The notes under the pieces are model-generated. The model saw nothing but the letters and a program-made list of their open reading frames with translations, had not been told where the DNA came from and did no database searches. A program made the translations under genes and the position numbers. Of a DNA stretch of 64,000 bases, positions 16,607-25,437 are shown one piece after another (position 1 is the stretch's first letter; the number at the start of each line of letters is the position of its first letter). The stretch is from Flavobacterium hibisci (lineage in GTDB: Bacteria; Bacteroidota; Bacteroidia; Flavobacteriales; Flavobacteriaceae), in NCBI RefSeq assembly GCF_020026925.1, contig NZ_JAIQDW010000016.1, positions 45,413-109,412 on the forward strand. Reading direction: 5' to 3'.

Positions 16607-17770
16607 TTATTGCATTTTTCCTTTAACCCGAATAATGGCATTATCATAAACCGTATTTTCTTTTAATTCTTTGGCGAGTTTGTAGTAGTTTAGTGCTTCT
16701 TCAAAATCATTTTCGTTTTCAAAAATCTTAGCAATATTGTAATAAGCACTGGCTTTTGTGGTGTTAATTGAATTACCCGAAGCATACGTTATTGCTTTTC
16801 TGTTTGCGTAAATCGCTTCTGCCTTATACCCTTTTTTGATATACATAAGACCTAAATTTCCGTATGCCTGACCAAATGTTGGATAGTATTCTATGGCTTG
16901 CTTGTAAAATTCTAAAGCTGTATCTACATCTTTATTTTGATAGGCCAAATCTCCCTTTTGGTTCAATTGAAGAGCTCTTTTCTTATCTTCATTAGACACA
17001 TAAATCTCTTCTTCTCTATCATCACTAGAATTTCCACCTATACCAACTTCCTGTGTCGTTTTAGAAATAATATTATTTATATCTATAATTTCCCCATTCT
17101 CATTTATCTTAAATAAATTCCAGACATTTCCTTTTTTATTTTTTGGCATGTAATACGTTTTAACTAATGACTGCCCTACGTAAACAAATACTTTTGCTTC
17201 GCTTGCAGAAAGTTTATATGAATCCAGGTCATTCTTATTGGAATAATCATGTACAAAATAATGATAGGTTTCTCCAAACTTTTTGTTTTCAATTGTTATG
17301 GTTTCCGGTCCGTAGCTATCAGTATCATCTACGTCCAGATTTGCCAGGCTTCCTTCCTTTTGTTGAAAAAAGATATGATTTCCGGGAAAAGTAAGATGTG
17401 AATCTAAATCAGAGGGATATTTTCCCCAGTTCAACACTATTCTCATTCCATCAAGATTTTTCATGTATGGACTCAGTGCATACGTCATATCGTTGCAAGG
17501 ACATTTTACCACTAAACTTGAATAGTTGTCTTTTTTGATAATCAATAATGTGTTTGAATCATCCGGAAATCCACTATTGATTGTGGTTCGACCCTGATTA
17601 TTTGTCAAACTCTTTGCCGATGATTCACCATTTCTCTGAATCATTACTTCTGCATTACTAATCACTTTATCTTTCTCAACTGCTGACAATACCTGTACAT
17701 ATATATTTTGTGCGCTTACCTTATTGCTAAAAGCAAGAGCTAAAAAAAAGATTGTTAATTTAAATTTCAT
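16607..17770 (-). CDS. Exported protein with YfaP/DUF2135-like and TPR domains
   Basis: This 387-aa protein starts with a Sec signal peptide (residues 1-20, ending VSAQ). Residues about 22-95 form a carboxypeptidase-regulatory-like beta domain (VQVLSAVEKDKVISNAEV, LTNNQGRTTI). Residues about 108-185 match the YfaP/DUF2135 pattern (MRIVLNWGKYPSDLDSHLTF, LDVDDTDSYGPETI). The C-terminal 120 residues are three TPR repeats (NQKGDLAYQNKDVDTALEFY and NLGLMYIKKGYKAEAIYANR). As the first gene of the tssK-O-B-C block it is probably a periplasmic partner of the Bacteroidota T6SS membrane complex, perhaps in the role of TssR or TssQ. I cannot assign it to a named Tss protein. Confidence 0.75.
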   Translation of the reverse strand: MKFKLTIFFLALAFSNKVSAQNIYVQVLSAVEKDKVISNAEVMIQRNGESSAKSLTNNQGRTTINSGFPDDSNTLLIIKKDNYSSLVVKCPCNDMTYALSPYMKNLDGMRIVLNWGKYPSDLDSHLTFPGNHIFFQQKEGSLANLDVDDTDSYGPETITIENKKFGETYHYFVHDYSNKNDLDSYKLSASEAKVFVYVGQSLVKTYYMPKNKKGNVWNLFKINENGEIIDINNIISKTTQEVGIGGNSSDDREEEIYVSNEDKKRALQLNQKGDLAYQNKDVDTALEFYKQAIEYYPTFGQAYGNLGLMYIKKGYKAEAIYANRKAITYASGNSINTTKASAYYNIAKIFENENDFEEALNYYKLAKELKENTVYDNAIIRVKGKMQ

Positions 17771-17905
17771 TATGTTTTTTTATTAAAAAATTACTTGTAT
17801 CATATGTGTGTTAAAGGTTTTTATTTAAAGATTTTTTGGGTTAATTTTTTATATTAAACAGGTTTAATCTTAAATTTTTTTAATTATTAATTCAATTTAC
17901 TTTGT

Positions 17906-17935
17906 GAGGACGAATTGCAAATTTGTGCTATCGGG
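17906..17935 (-). repeat. REP-like palindromic element, copy 1
   Basis: On the minus strand this reads CCCGATAGCACAAATTTGC then AATTCGTCCTC. The centre forms a stem of ACGAATT with AATTTGT (one G-U pair). Two related elements lie at 18887-18915 and 19870-19896. This one is just downstream of the lipoprotein gene at 17943-18869. Confidence 0.5.
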
Positions 17936-17942
17936 TTTAATT

Positions 17943-18869
17943 TTATTCCTTAGTTAAGTCGAGACTAGACTCATCTTTAATTAATTTAACCATTTGCGAA
18001 CCTTCTAATATATATTTTTCACCATTATTTATATTAGATATTTTTAAAGTACTTCCATTATTCATTTTGAATGTTAACGAATTTGTTTCTTTGTTAATTA
18101 GTTCTAATTTTGAACTTTCTTCTCTTAGACTATGTAATTCGTATATTAAAGAGTCTTTAGTTATATTTATATAAACAGTTGCCCAACTTCTTGGGTCATT
18201 ATATTCTTCTTTAAATTGCAAAAAGGATCCTTTATATATCCCAAACCATTTGTCTTCGATCTGTGACTCTTTATGCCCTAAATTGTCTTTTATAGGTAAT
18301 ATGAAAGAGTCACTTATATTTAAATTTATATCATCATATCCACTACCTAATTTTAATATCAGCTTATTATTTGTTTCTGATACATTGAAATTATATTTTA
18401 ATTCTATTTCATTTTTATCAAGTTTCACATCAAAGCTTTTACTGCCAATATATTTTATAGTATCTATATTAAATTGATAAACATAAAAAGTATGTCCATA
18501 TTCTAAAAAAGAATCTATAATTAAAATCATTTTTGATTCATTTTCAAAGAGAAAACTATTAATACCTAACTCTGAAATGGATTCGGTAAGTGAATGATTA
18601 AAAGTTTCATTTTTATATTTAAATTCAATAAATGATTTATTATTAGCAACAGAAAATTTATAAAATAAATTCTTTCCATTATTCCCACAATTCGTCGGAG
18701 CAAATTGTTCACCATCACAATTTATTGGAATTTGAGAATAATTTGAATTAATTGGCTTGTCCTTTTTTGTTTTAATATCAACTTTCGGCAAACTTGACAC
18801 AGAATTCATCTTATCGTCTTTGCAAAAGGATAATAGAATTAACAAAAAAATGTATTGAATGTATTTCAT
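17943..18869 (-). CDS. Lipoprotein, candidate immunity protein
   Basis: This 308-aa protein has a lipoprotein signal (lipobox LSFC at about residues 13-16) and beta-rich mature sequence. The middle (KMILIIDSFLEYGHTFYVYQF) resembles the centre of the lipoprotein at 19021-19755. The C-terminal part (DKWFGIYKGSF, VYINITKDSLIYELHSL) resembles the C-terminus of the SH3 lipoprotein at 19885-20820. It looks like a mosaic of its two neighbours. It lies downstream of the peptidoglycan-targeting effector and is bracketed by two REP-like elements. The inferred role is periplasmic immunity; the exact family is unrecognised. Confidence 0.65.
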   Translation of the reverse strand: MKYIQYIFLLILLSFCKDDKMNSVSSLPKVDIKTKKDKPINSNYSQIPINCDGEQFAPTNCGNNGKNLFYKFSVANNKSFIEFKYKNETFNHSLTESISELGINSFLFENESKMILIIDSFLEYGHTFYVYQFNIDTIKYIGSKSFDVKLDKNEIELKYNFNVSETNNKLILKLGSGYDDINLNISDSFILPIKDNLGHKESQIEDKWFGIYKGSFLQFKEEYNDPRSWATVYINITKDSLIYELHSLREESSKLELINKETNSLTFKMNNGSTLKISNINNGEKYILEGSQMVKLIKDESSLDLTKE

Positions 18870-18886
18870 AATTGTAAATTTTACTG

Positions 18887-18915
18887 CCCCGATAGCGTGG
18901 ATTGTAATCCATTCC
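18887..18915 (+). repeat. REP-like palindromic element, copy 2
   Basis: The sequence CCCCGATAGCGTGG continues into ATTGTAATCCA and forms a 6-bp stem TGGATT/AATCCA. It shares the CCCGATA head with copies 1 and 3 and sits between two lipoprotein genes. Confidence 0.55.
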
Positions 18916-19020
18916 TATTCAATTACTATGATTGATTAAAAAATGAACCTATTCATTAGTCGGATTTACATTTTACTAAAACGATATTGCCTTCAGGATT
19001 ATGAAATTTATAATTTCTAC

Positions 19021-19755
19021 TCATTTTAATATAATAAATCTTTTTAAAACTAGACTTTTATCAGCAAACGCCACACGAAAGGATTCGTGCGGGAGCGGGG
19101 GACTACTTCTATTCTTACTTGATAATTCATTTATAAGAGTAAGATCATCAGAAGTGACTTCTGTTTTGTTTCTAAAATCTGTTATTTTATATAAATAAAA
19201 ATTCTCTTCTGATAACTTACCTTTAATAATAACTTCATTATTTTGATTTAATAATGAATAATTAATATCATTGAACTTTCCGAGACTAAAGATTTTCTCA
19301 TTATATTTAAAAGTATAAATACCTAAATCATTGAAATTATTTGACGCATCAAATTTAACTACATGAAAAGTTGGTAATTCTTCCGTACAAGTAGGAATCA
19401 TTAAATAATAAAAAGAATCCTCTTTAAAAAGCTTGAATTGATTCTTGGCTTCTTCCATTGAAGATGTATTGATACAAAAATCTACAGAACTATAATTATT
19501 AGATTGTTCAACTTCTAAATAACTTGTCTCTTTATCCTTTAAATAATATATGCGGAAATTGATTAAATCGGTTTCAAAAAATATTTCTGTTATAAACTCA
19601 TTTTCGGACAATAAGATTTTCACAGGAATTGATGAATTTTCTTTTGCTTTTTTTTCTACAAGGATCGAAGATTGCTTTCTATCTGACTCTTTATTTTTAC
19701 AATTAAATAATGCAAAAAATGCAAATAGAAAAAATATTTTTGTTATTACCCTCAT
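19021..19755 (-). CDS. Lipoprotein, candidate immunity protein
   Basis: The start at 19755 is chosen because it begins MRVITKIFFLFAFFALFNC, a clean lipoprotein signal with the lipobox LFNC. An earlier in-frame ATG at 19791 would add 12 residues before it. The mature protein (about 225 aa) has beta character and repeats a SFYYLMIPTC-type segment seen in the neighbour at 17943-18869. The last 25 residues (PPLPHESFRVAFADKSLVLK) are encoded by a separate hairpin-bearing element (19043-19103), so the natural C-terminus may have been replaced. The inferred role is an extra immunity gene for the upstream effector or an orphan from an older cassette. Confidence 0.65.
   Translation of the reverse strand: MRVITKIFFLFAFFALFNCKNKESDRKQSSILVEKKAKENSSIPVKILLSENEFITEIFFETDLINFRIYYLKDKETSYLEVEQSNNYSSVDFCINTSSMEEAKNQFKLFKEDSFYYLMIPTCTEELPTFHVVKFDASNNFNDLGIYTFKYNEKIFSLGKFNDINYSLLNQNNEVIIKGKLSEENFYLYKITDFRNKTEVTSDDLTLINELSSKNRSSPPLPHESFRVAFADKSLVLKRFIILK
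19043..19103 (-). repeat. CCC-box element with hairpin, inside the 3' end of a lipoprotein gene
   Basis: On the minus strand it starts CCCCCGCTCCCGCACGAA and ends near GCTGATAAAA. It carries a perfect 6-bp stem (CACGAA/TTCGTG, 19074-19089). A related stretch follows the last gene of the window at 63846-63905 (CTCCCGC, ACGAA, GATAAAA and TTAAAAAG in the same order). The pairing suggests a cassette-boundary sequence shared by two toxin loci. Confidence 0.4.
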
Positions 19756-19869
19756 AAAGATTTTAATTTTTGAAATTTTCCATATTATCATAATTCAACT
19801 TATTTTGTCCTTCAAATTCTATTATCTTTCCTTGCTTAGCTTCAGTTTGTTGATCTAATTTCTCTTGCT

Positions 19870-19896
19870 CCCCGATATTGCGGATTATAATTTATG
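19870..19896 (+). repeat. REP-like palindromic element, copy 3
   Basis: It reads CCCCGATATTGCGGATTA followed by TAATTTATG and shares the CCCGATA head and the GGATT centre with copy 2. The stem is degenerate. It overlaps the stop codon of the lipoprotein gene at 19885-20820, so that gene ends inside the element. Confidence 0.45.
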
Positions 19897-20820
19897 TTTC
19901 CTAAGAATATATTTTTCTTTTTTACCATCAGAATAGGTATAATCTAAATATGGAGAAATCCATAAATATTTTTTACCATCATATATTAAATATCCAAATT
20001 CTTTTTCTTCTGCTAATTTGTTATCATTTTCAATATAAGTAGATTCAAACTTAATTAGTCTTTTATATTTTAAATATAGTTTTTCATGTTTTTCAATTAC
20101 TTCTAATTGATACTCTTTATTTTCAGCAAGGCTTGTTACCTTAAAAAGGCAACTATCAGAAGTTAAATTAAGTTCAATAGTTTGTAAATATTCTTGAGTG
20201 CTAGAAATATCGACAAAGTATTTCCCATACCATTTTGGTGAAATATCTATTATTGCTAAATTTTTTAAATCATTTATAATTCTTGAATTGTGTATATAAC
20301 CTTTATTTTTTTCTTTTGTTTCTACTAAATACCAATCATCAGAATCATCTAATATTGTAATCTCTTCATTTTGAATAACTTTTTGAATTATTTCAGAATT
20401 TTTATTTTTATCTTTTCTAAGATTTGTATAGCCATCAGAGTCTTTTATATAACCTTTTTTGATATTTTTGTTACTTTTTAATTTCTCATCAATTAATTTA
20501 AATGTTTTTTCATCTTGTTTAAAAAAAGCCAAAACATTTTCATCAATTTTTTGATGTTTTTTTTCTAAGTAATTTAAAAGTTTATTAGTGTCATAAATAA
20601 TTGCATTTTTGTAAGTTTCAACATAAAGCTCAGCATCAGCACCATCGACAACTTTCCTTAATGAATCCAAAGTAGTATACGATTTTTCATTTGTTGTATG
20701 ATTATCTATTTGAAATTGAATTCTATTCAATTTTTGAAAATTAGAGATGTCTTTCCCTTGTTGAGAATTGCAGGATATAAAATTAATCAGTAAGATTATC
20801 AGTATAATAATTCGATTCAT
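19885..20820 (-). CDS. SH3-domain lipoprotein, probable immunity protein of the peptidoglycan effector
   Basis: This 311-aa protein has a lipoprotein signal (MNRIIILIILLINFISC). Residues about 145-185 are a bacterial SH3 domain (GYTNLRKDKNKNSEIIQKV, ILDDSDDWYLVET, GYIHNSRI). The C-terminal part (PKWYGKYFVDI, LNLTSDSCLFKVTSL) resembles that of the lipoprotein at 17943-18869. Its start overlaps the 3' end of the 993-aa effector by 38 bases, which is strong evidence for an effector-immunity pair. SH3 domains often bind cell-wall peptide, and periplasmic location suits a peptidoglycan-acting effector. The stop codon lies in a REP-like element. Confidence 0.78.
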   Translation of the reverse strand: MNRIIILIILLINFISCNSQQGKDISNFQKLNRIQFQIDNHTTNEKSYTTLDSLRKVVDGADAELYVETYKNAIIYDTNKLLNYLEKKHQKIDENVLAFFKQDEKTFKLIDEKLKSNKNIKKGYIKDSDGYTNLRKDKNKNSEIIQKVIQNEEITILDDSDDWYLVETKEKNKGYIHNSRIINDLKNLAIIDISPKWYGKYFVDISSTQEYLQTIELNLTSDSCLFKVTSLAENKEYQLEVIEKHEKLYLKYKRLIKFESTYIENDNKLAEEKEFGYLIYDGKKYLWISPYLDYTYSDGKKEKYILRKHKL

Positions 20821-23764
20821 TTTTGTAATATTTATTATTTGTTATTCCTTTTTTTAATATGTCCTCATTTTCTGGATTCTCTATAACTTCCAAATAATCA
20901 TCAGGAGTAAAATACTTTTTAGAAACTGTATCGTATTTCAAAGTATGATCAACATTAATCAAGTGATTTTCCTTTTTATTAGATTTTTTTTCTAAATTTT
21001 CAACCTTTTTTTTAAGCGTAGCTATGGCATCATCAAAAACTCTTAAACACCCACCTGTGTTCCATAAATAAGGATTTGATTCATTGGCTTGTCTTCCTCC
21101 GTGAATTTGAATTTCTTCTCTTCCTATTGCTTTAGCCTCACCAGATTCATAAGTCATATCCAATCTATGATTAGATCCATAAATTTCACTACTACCATCA
21201 TTTCTCCAATTTTCAAATTTATATACTCCTGTTGGAGTATCTCCATATTTTTGTGTTCTACTTTCACCAATTTTATTTGAATATCCTTGAGCTCTGACAA
21301 TTGTTCTCCAAACTTCTTGATTATTATCATTTTTTAATACAAGAATACCATAACCCATATCCTTTCTATTTGACCATAAATGAATGTCAATGTTCCATCC
21401 TTTTCCTTCCAGAGGTTTTATTTCATTTTTATTACAACATTCAATCTTGAAATCTTTTAGAAAACCTTTTTTTAAGTGTAAGTTGCTTTTATCTGCTAAT
21501 TCTTGTTTCAAAAATGTTTCATAATGTGATAAACATTTATCCATAGGAGTTGCTGGTTGTGGTTTACCATTTAATTCATATTTGCTATTATCTCCTTCAT
21601 GTGGCAAACTTGCATAAATTGAACTGCCAAATTTCCTTATAGCTTCTTCTATTTTTCCATCTATAATCAATTCCAACATCCCTTTCCTATCTTTCATAAG
21701 ACAAATACATAATTTATCTTGAGATTCGGGTTGATAATCTATAATATTATATGTTTTTCTATAATCATGATATGATTCGTAGACATCTAGTACTTTAAAA
21801 TATTTACCTGTCCATTCTAATTTACTTCCTCCTAACCAAGCATAAGTATATCCCATTATCTGATAAGCTCCGGCTGCACTTGATCCACCACTATAAACTT
21901 TGTTTGGATGCGTACTTAAATCTGTTATCTCGTTACCTCCAAATGCTGTAGTATATCCTTTTTGAAAGTCATGAGGAATATATATTGTTTCTTTTTTATT
22001 GTAATCATAAGATTTTATTAATTCTCCTGTTCCCTCACCTACTCTCAACATTCTCATAAACGCTCTTATTCGCGCTTCACACTCACATTTCTTTCCAATC
22101 ACAAAATACTCCCCATCTCTTTTCAAAAATTCCTTTTCGTGTTTTACAGTCTCACCCTGGCATTCGGCTTTTAACCAAAGACTTTCGGCTTGTGTTTTGT
22201 AAATATCAAAACTAATCGTGTCACCACTAATATAATCTTTGCTTACTAAAGCTTTTTCTACATCGTCTGCAAAGGCTGTTTTTCCGGTTGCTATCTTGGT
22301 ATTGCCTTGTTTTCCTTCTTTTGCATTTTTTAGTATTATTCCTGCAAATTTATTTTTATTGTCATCTGTAATAGTTGTTTTTTCACTTTTAAATGTATAA
22401 GTGTAAGTTTCTTCTTTTTTTCCTTTAAGCAGTTTTTCTTTCCATACTTTTAAATCTTCATCTGCTTTTGGGCGCAATTTCACTTTTACCTTTGCTATGC
22501 CGTTTTCAACGGTTGCTTTTAGTGTTGTCAGTTCTGCTCCATCTTCTTTGGCTTCTAAAACAGGTACAGCTGCATCAGCATCCACCATAATGGCTTCTTT
22601 TTCTTTTATTGTAATAGAAACTTCTTTTCCATCCAATAAAAATGTTTTAGCAACCACATATACTTCCTCTTCTAGCGGGGCATTATTTATTTTTATATAG
22701 TTTGCTCCTAACTTGTACAGATCAAAAGAAACAGGGTCCCCAATATCATAATTATTTTCAGTCAATGCATTTTTAATATCATCAAGTTTGGCATATTTTT
22801 TATCTGCTTTTACTTGTGCATCTACTCGTTGTTTGATGATTTTTGCTGCCTTATCTCTGTCGATAGGAGCATTTTTAGTTTTAAAAACGTATTCATGCTG
22901 ACCCACAGCCTCTGAAGTTTCCAAAGAAAATTCTTCTTTAGCAAAATAAGCCGTGACAATACCTTCTGTTCTTACTATTTCCTCAACAGGAGTTACATCA
23001 ATTGTCAATGGAGCTGTATTAGTTGGTGCTTCAAATACTGGTATTGTGATTATACTGTCTGCTTTTATTATATTAAACGAAAGTATTTTGTCATTTCCAC
23101 TTGCATTTTTAATGTAATCTTCTTTAATATCAATTACTTTTATATAAAAATTTTCTACATCGTCAGGCAATCCTGGAAATCCCCAATAACAAGACATCGT
23201 TTTAAATGTCGCTTTAATTCTTCCATCTACACATTTTGTTCTTACAGTTTCTAAAGCTTTATCCGTTTTTCTCGCACTATACAACTGTAATGTTAGTGAA
23301 TTACCATTTATACCCTCTGCTTCTAATGTAATGAATAAGTCATCACCATAACTTATTGCACTATGATCTGCTGCATTTTCTTTTTTACTCCAGGAAGATG
23401 AGATTATTTTTTCATCACATTTTCCATATACATGCAGTCCCGTTTTTCTATGATCATGTCCACCATATAAACTAGCTTCTAAATAAAAGGCATAATTCCC
23501 ACAGAGTTTTTTTGGCAGGTTAACGCCATAAGGAATTCCCGCAGGTTTTATTGTTCTTTTAAAAATCGTTCTTCTTTTTTGATCCATCCATAGCCATGTA
23601 ATGTCTCTTCTTTTGTCTTCTTCAGGGGTTTCATTATACCATTCGCCAACAACAAACGGAGCTTCTTCGTTTGGTCTGACACAAAGTATTGTATCTTCCA
23701 AACTATGATTTCCCAGTACGCCACCAGAACCAACCCATTTTATTTTTTTTACTCCCTTTGCCAT
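20783..23764 (-). CDS. T6SS effector with lambda-lysozyme-like (GH104) and L,D-transpeptidase (YkuD) domains
   Basis: This 993-aa protein has no signal peptide. Residues about 565-725 match the lambda endolysin/GH104 fold. The catalytic-type Glu is E577 in RVGEGTGEL, followed by AAGAYQIMGYTYAWLGG, PESQDKLCICL and IEEAIRKFGSSIYASLPHEG. Residues about 775-920 match the YkuD L,D-transpeptidase fold: GILVLKNDNNQEVW, TPTGVYKFENW, IQIHGGR (H888) and NTGGCLRVFDD (C906). Between about 285 and 560 there is an internal duplication (DIGDPVSFDLYK versus ISGDTISFDIYK). The N-terminal 280 residues are unrecognised and probably serve loading. It follows a LysM protein and a PAAR-like tip and overlaps an immunity lipoprotein. 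It probably cuts glycan strands and edits or cleaves peptide stems in the target periplasm. Confidence 0.85.
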   Translation of the reverse strand: MAKGVKKIKWVGSGGVLGNHSLEDTILCVRPNEEAPFVVGEWYNETPEEDKRRDITWLWMDQKRRTIFKRTIKPAGIPYGVNLPKKLCGNYAFYLEASLYGGHDHRKTGLHVYGKCDEKIISSSWSKKENAADHSAISYGDDLFITLEAEGINGNSLTLQLYSARKTDKALETVRTKCVDGRIKATFKTMSCYWGFPGLPDDVENFYIKVIDIKEDYIKNASGNDKILSFNIIKADSIITIPVFEAPTNTAPLTIDVTPVEEIVRTEGIVTAYFAKEEFSLETSEAVGQHEYVFKTKNAPIDRDKAAKIIKQRVDAQVKADKKYAKLDDIKNALTENNYDIGDPVSFDLYKLGANYIKINNAPLEEEVYVVAKTFLLDGKEVSITIKEKEAIMVDADAAVPVLEAKEDGAELTTLKATVENGIAKVKVKLRPKADEDLKVWKEKLLKGKKEETYTYTFKSEKTTITDDNKNKFAGIILKNAKEGKQGNTKIATGKTAFADDVEKALVSKDYISGDTISFDIYKTQAESLWLKAECQGETVKHEKEFLKRDGEYFVIGKKCECEARIRAFMRMLRVGEGTGELIKSYDYNKKETIYIPHDFQKGYTTAFGGNEITDLSTHPNKVYSGGSSAAGAYQIMGYTYAWLGGSKLEWTGKYFKVLDVYESYHDYRKTYNIIDYQPESQDKLCICLMKDRKGMLELIIDGKIEEAIRKFGSSIYASLPHEGDNSKYELNGKPQPATPMDKCLSHYETFLKQELADKSNLHLKKGFLKDFKIECCNKNEIKPLEGKGWNIDIHLWSNRKDMGYGILVLKNDNNQEVWRTIVRAQGYSNKIGESRTQKYGDTPTGVYKFENWRNDGSSEIYGSNHRLDMTYESGEAKAIGREEIQIHGGRQANESNPYLWNTGGCLRVFDDAIATLKKKVENLEKKSNKKENHLINVDHTLKYDTVSKKYFTPDDYLEVIENPENEDILKKGITNNKYYKNESNYYTDNLTD

Positions 23765-23795
23765 TTTATGCTTTTAGAAATAGTGAAATCATTTT

Positions 23796-24293
23796 TTAAC
23801 TATATAATATTCCTTCATCTGTATGCTTCCTTTGAAATAGTTCTTCTATATCTACCATCGGGTTTATTTGCTTTTGGACTTCGGTTTTGGCATTCTTTAC
23901 ATTCTGTTCAGCCACTTCTGCTTTTTGTCCGTGTTTATCTACTTCAATACAATCAGCACCTCCTATAGGACAGGTGGCTTTACTGTCTTCCAGTAATATT
24001 TTTCCTTTATTAGACAAGATAACTTTTTCATAAAAACCACTCCATTTTGTAATTACTGCCTGACATGGCAGGTAATCGCCACTTCCGTTGGGTTGCATTT
24101 TACATTTACCAAAAGTATTTTTCTCAAGTGTCTGCCCAATTTCTTTATCTGTGGCTATGAGTTTATTTGCAGCATCTTTGTCATTCGCATAATGCTTACT
24201 ATGCGTTTTTACCTTAAGTTTATCTAACTTAGGTTCTACACTAAACTTACATTTTACGGTCGCTCCTTGTACCACTACATGTTTTGCACTCAT
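23796..24293 (-). CDS. DUF4280 PAAR-like spike-tip protein
   Basis: This 165-aa protein matches DUF4280 (PF14107), a PAAR-like family. The signs are VVVQGATVKCKFS at the start, NTFGKCKMQ, LPCQAVITKWSGFYEKV, LLEDSKATCPIGG and a conserved cysteine set. Such proteins cap VgrG or link effectors to it. It lies between the LysM protein and the 993-aa effector, 31 bases before the latter, so it probably mounts that effector on the spike. The last 45 residues are a helical extension (VAEQNVKNAKTEVQKQINP) that could contact the effector. Confidence 0.85.
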   Translation of the reverse strand: MSAKHVVVQGATVKCKFSVEPKLDKLKVKTHSKHYANDKDAANKLIATDKEIGQTLEKNTFGKCKMQPNGSGDYLPCQAVITKWSGFYEKVILSNKGKILLEDSKATCPIGGADCIEVDKHGQKAEVAEQNVKNAKTEVQKQINPMVDIEELFQRKHTDEGILYS

Positions 24294-24297
24294 AACC

Positions 24298-25410
24298 TTA
24301 CCTTTTAGATGTTAAAAAAATTACTCTCCTTTTATTTTCAATTAGTTCATCTTTTTTTTTCATTTTCAAAAGCTCAATTTCAATTGTTGTTTTTATGGAC
24401 TGAACTTTCTCAATATTGCATTCGACATTCATTTTCTCTATAGTATAAGTATCCGAATTTAGAAAGTAAACGGCACTATAATTCACTTTTAAATGGGCAT
24501 TTCCATATAAAAAACCAAACCCAGAATCTGTATAATTTCCTTTTTGCTCTATTCTAATATAACCCGCGTCATCTAAATTGGGAGCCATTTTATGCTGTAC
24601 TCTAAATACGGATTCTGTTTCTTTTTGTAACGGAAATGACAAATCTTTCTCAAATTCATAATCAGCTGTATAACCTATATGAATACCATTAAAAAAAGCC
24701 CTCAAAAAATAATCCGAACGTAGTGAACTCAATACTCTCTCTGAACTCTCAAGTGTATCTTCTGTATGTTTTATATACTTTTCTACTACTTCACCTTCAT
24801 AATAATCTAAAATTTCACTTTTAATTTTTCCCCAACGACTTTCTATTTCAGCATGGTTATAAATATCAATCCATTCACCAAATTCATCTACAACAATTTT
24901 TAACGGATATAAAACTTCTGCGGTTTTTACAGCCAATCCGTCCATCATGGTGTCAGGAATTCCACCATTTACGTAAACAACTGATGCTCTGCTAATTTCA
25001 AAAAGATGGTACTTGTTTTTATCCGAAGCAATCCATTTTACACTCATCTTCATTTCTGTAACATCAATCTCGTCTCCGGCATCATAAGTATATTTTACTT
25101 TATAAATTTGGTCGACTTGTTCAGGCGTAAAAGGCAATCTGTAATTTTTTCCTAAATTGACTTTTTTAGGCTTTTTATTAACTTCTTCATCTTCATTTCT
25201 GGTTGGCGCCAAAATCAAGAACTCCAGATGCCTGCTAAAATCAGCTTCTATCAAATCTGAAATATCACAATACATATTATGATACCGTCTGAGTTCTTGT
25301 GCATCGAAACCTAAATCAACTGCCACACTTTCGAGCGTATCGCCTTTTTTTATTTCATAAAATCGGTGTTTGGTATATGCGGGTTTCTCAGATTCTTCTA
25401 TATAATACAT
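24298..25410 (-). CDS. LysM-domain protein, probable effector-loading factor of the T6SS
   Basis: This 370-aa protein has no signal peptide and starts with a LysM domain (residues about 14-68, HRFYEIKKGDTLESVAVDLG, ELRRYHNMYCD). The remaining 300 residues are a unique mixed region (KMSVKWIASDKNKYHLFEIS, FGEWIDIYNHAEIESRW, GYTADYEFEKDL). It lies just upstream of the DUF4280 tip (4-base gap) and the effector, so it is likely a cytoplasmic adaptor or spike extension, as LysM is used in phage and contractile-tail hubs. It could also be secreted with the tip. The start MYYIEESEKPA is followed by a good frame. Confidence 0.7.
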   Translation of the reverse strand: MYYIEESEKPAYTKHRFYEIKKGDTLESVAVDLGFDAQELRRYHNMYCDISDLIEADFSRHLEFLILAPTRNEDEEVNKKPKKVNLGKNYRLPFTPEQVDQIYKVKYTYDAGDEIDVTEMKMSVKWIASDKNKYHLFEISRASVVYVNGGIPDTMMDGLAVKTAEVLYPLKIVVDEFGEWIDIYNHAEIESRWGKIKSEILDYYEGEVVEKYIKHTEDTLESSERVLSSLRSDYFLRAFFNGIHIGYTADYEFEKDLSFPLQKETESVFRVQHKMAPNLDDAGYIRIEQKGNYTDSGFGFLYGNAHLKVNYSAVYFLNSDTYTIEKMNVECNIEKVQSIKTTIEIELLKMKKKDELIENKRRVIFLTSKR

Positions 25411-25437
25411 TGCTGAAGTGATTTCAAATTACAGTTA

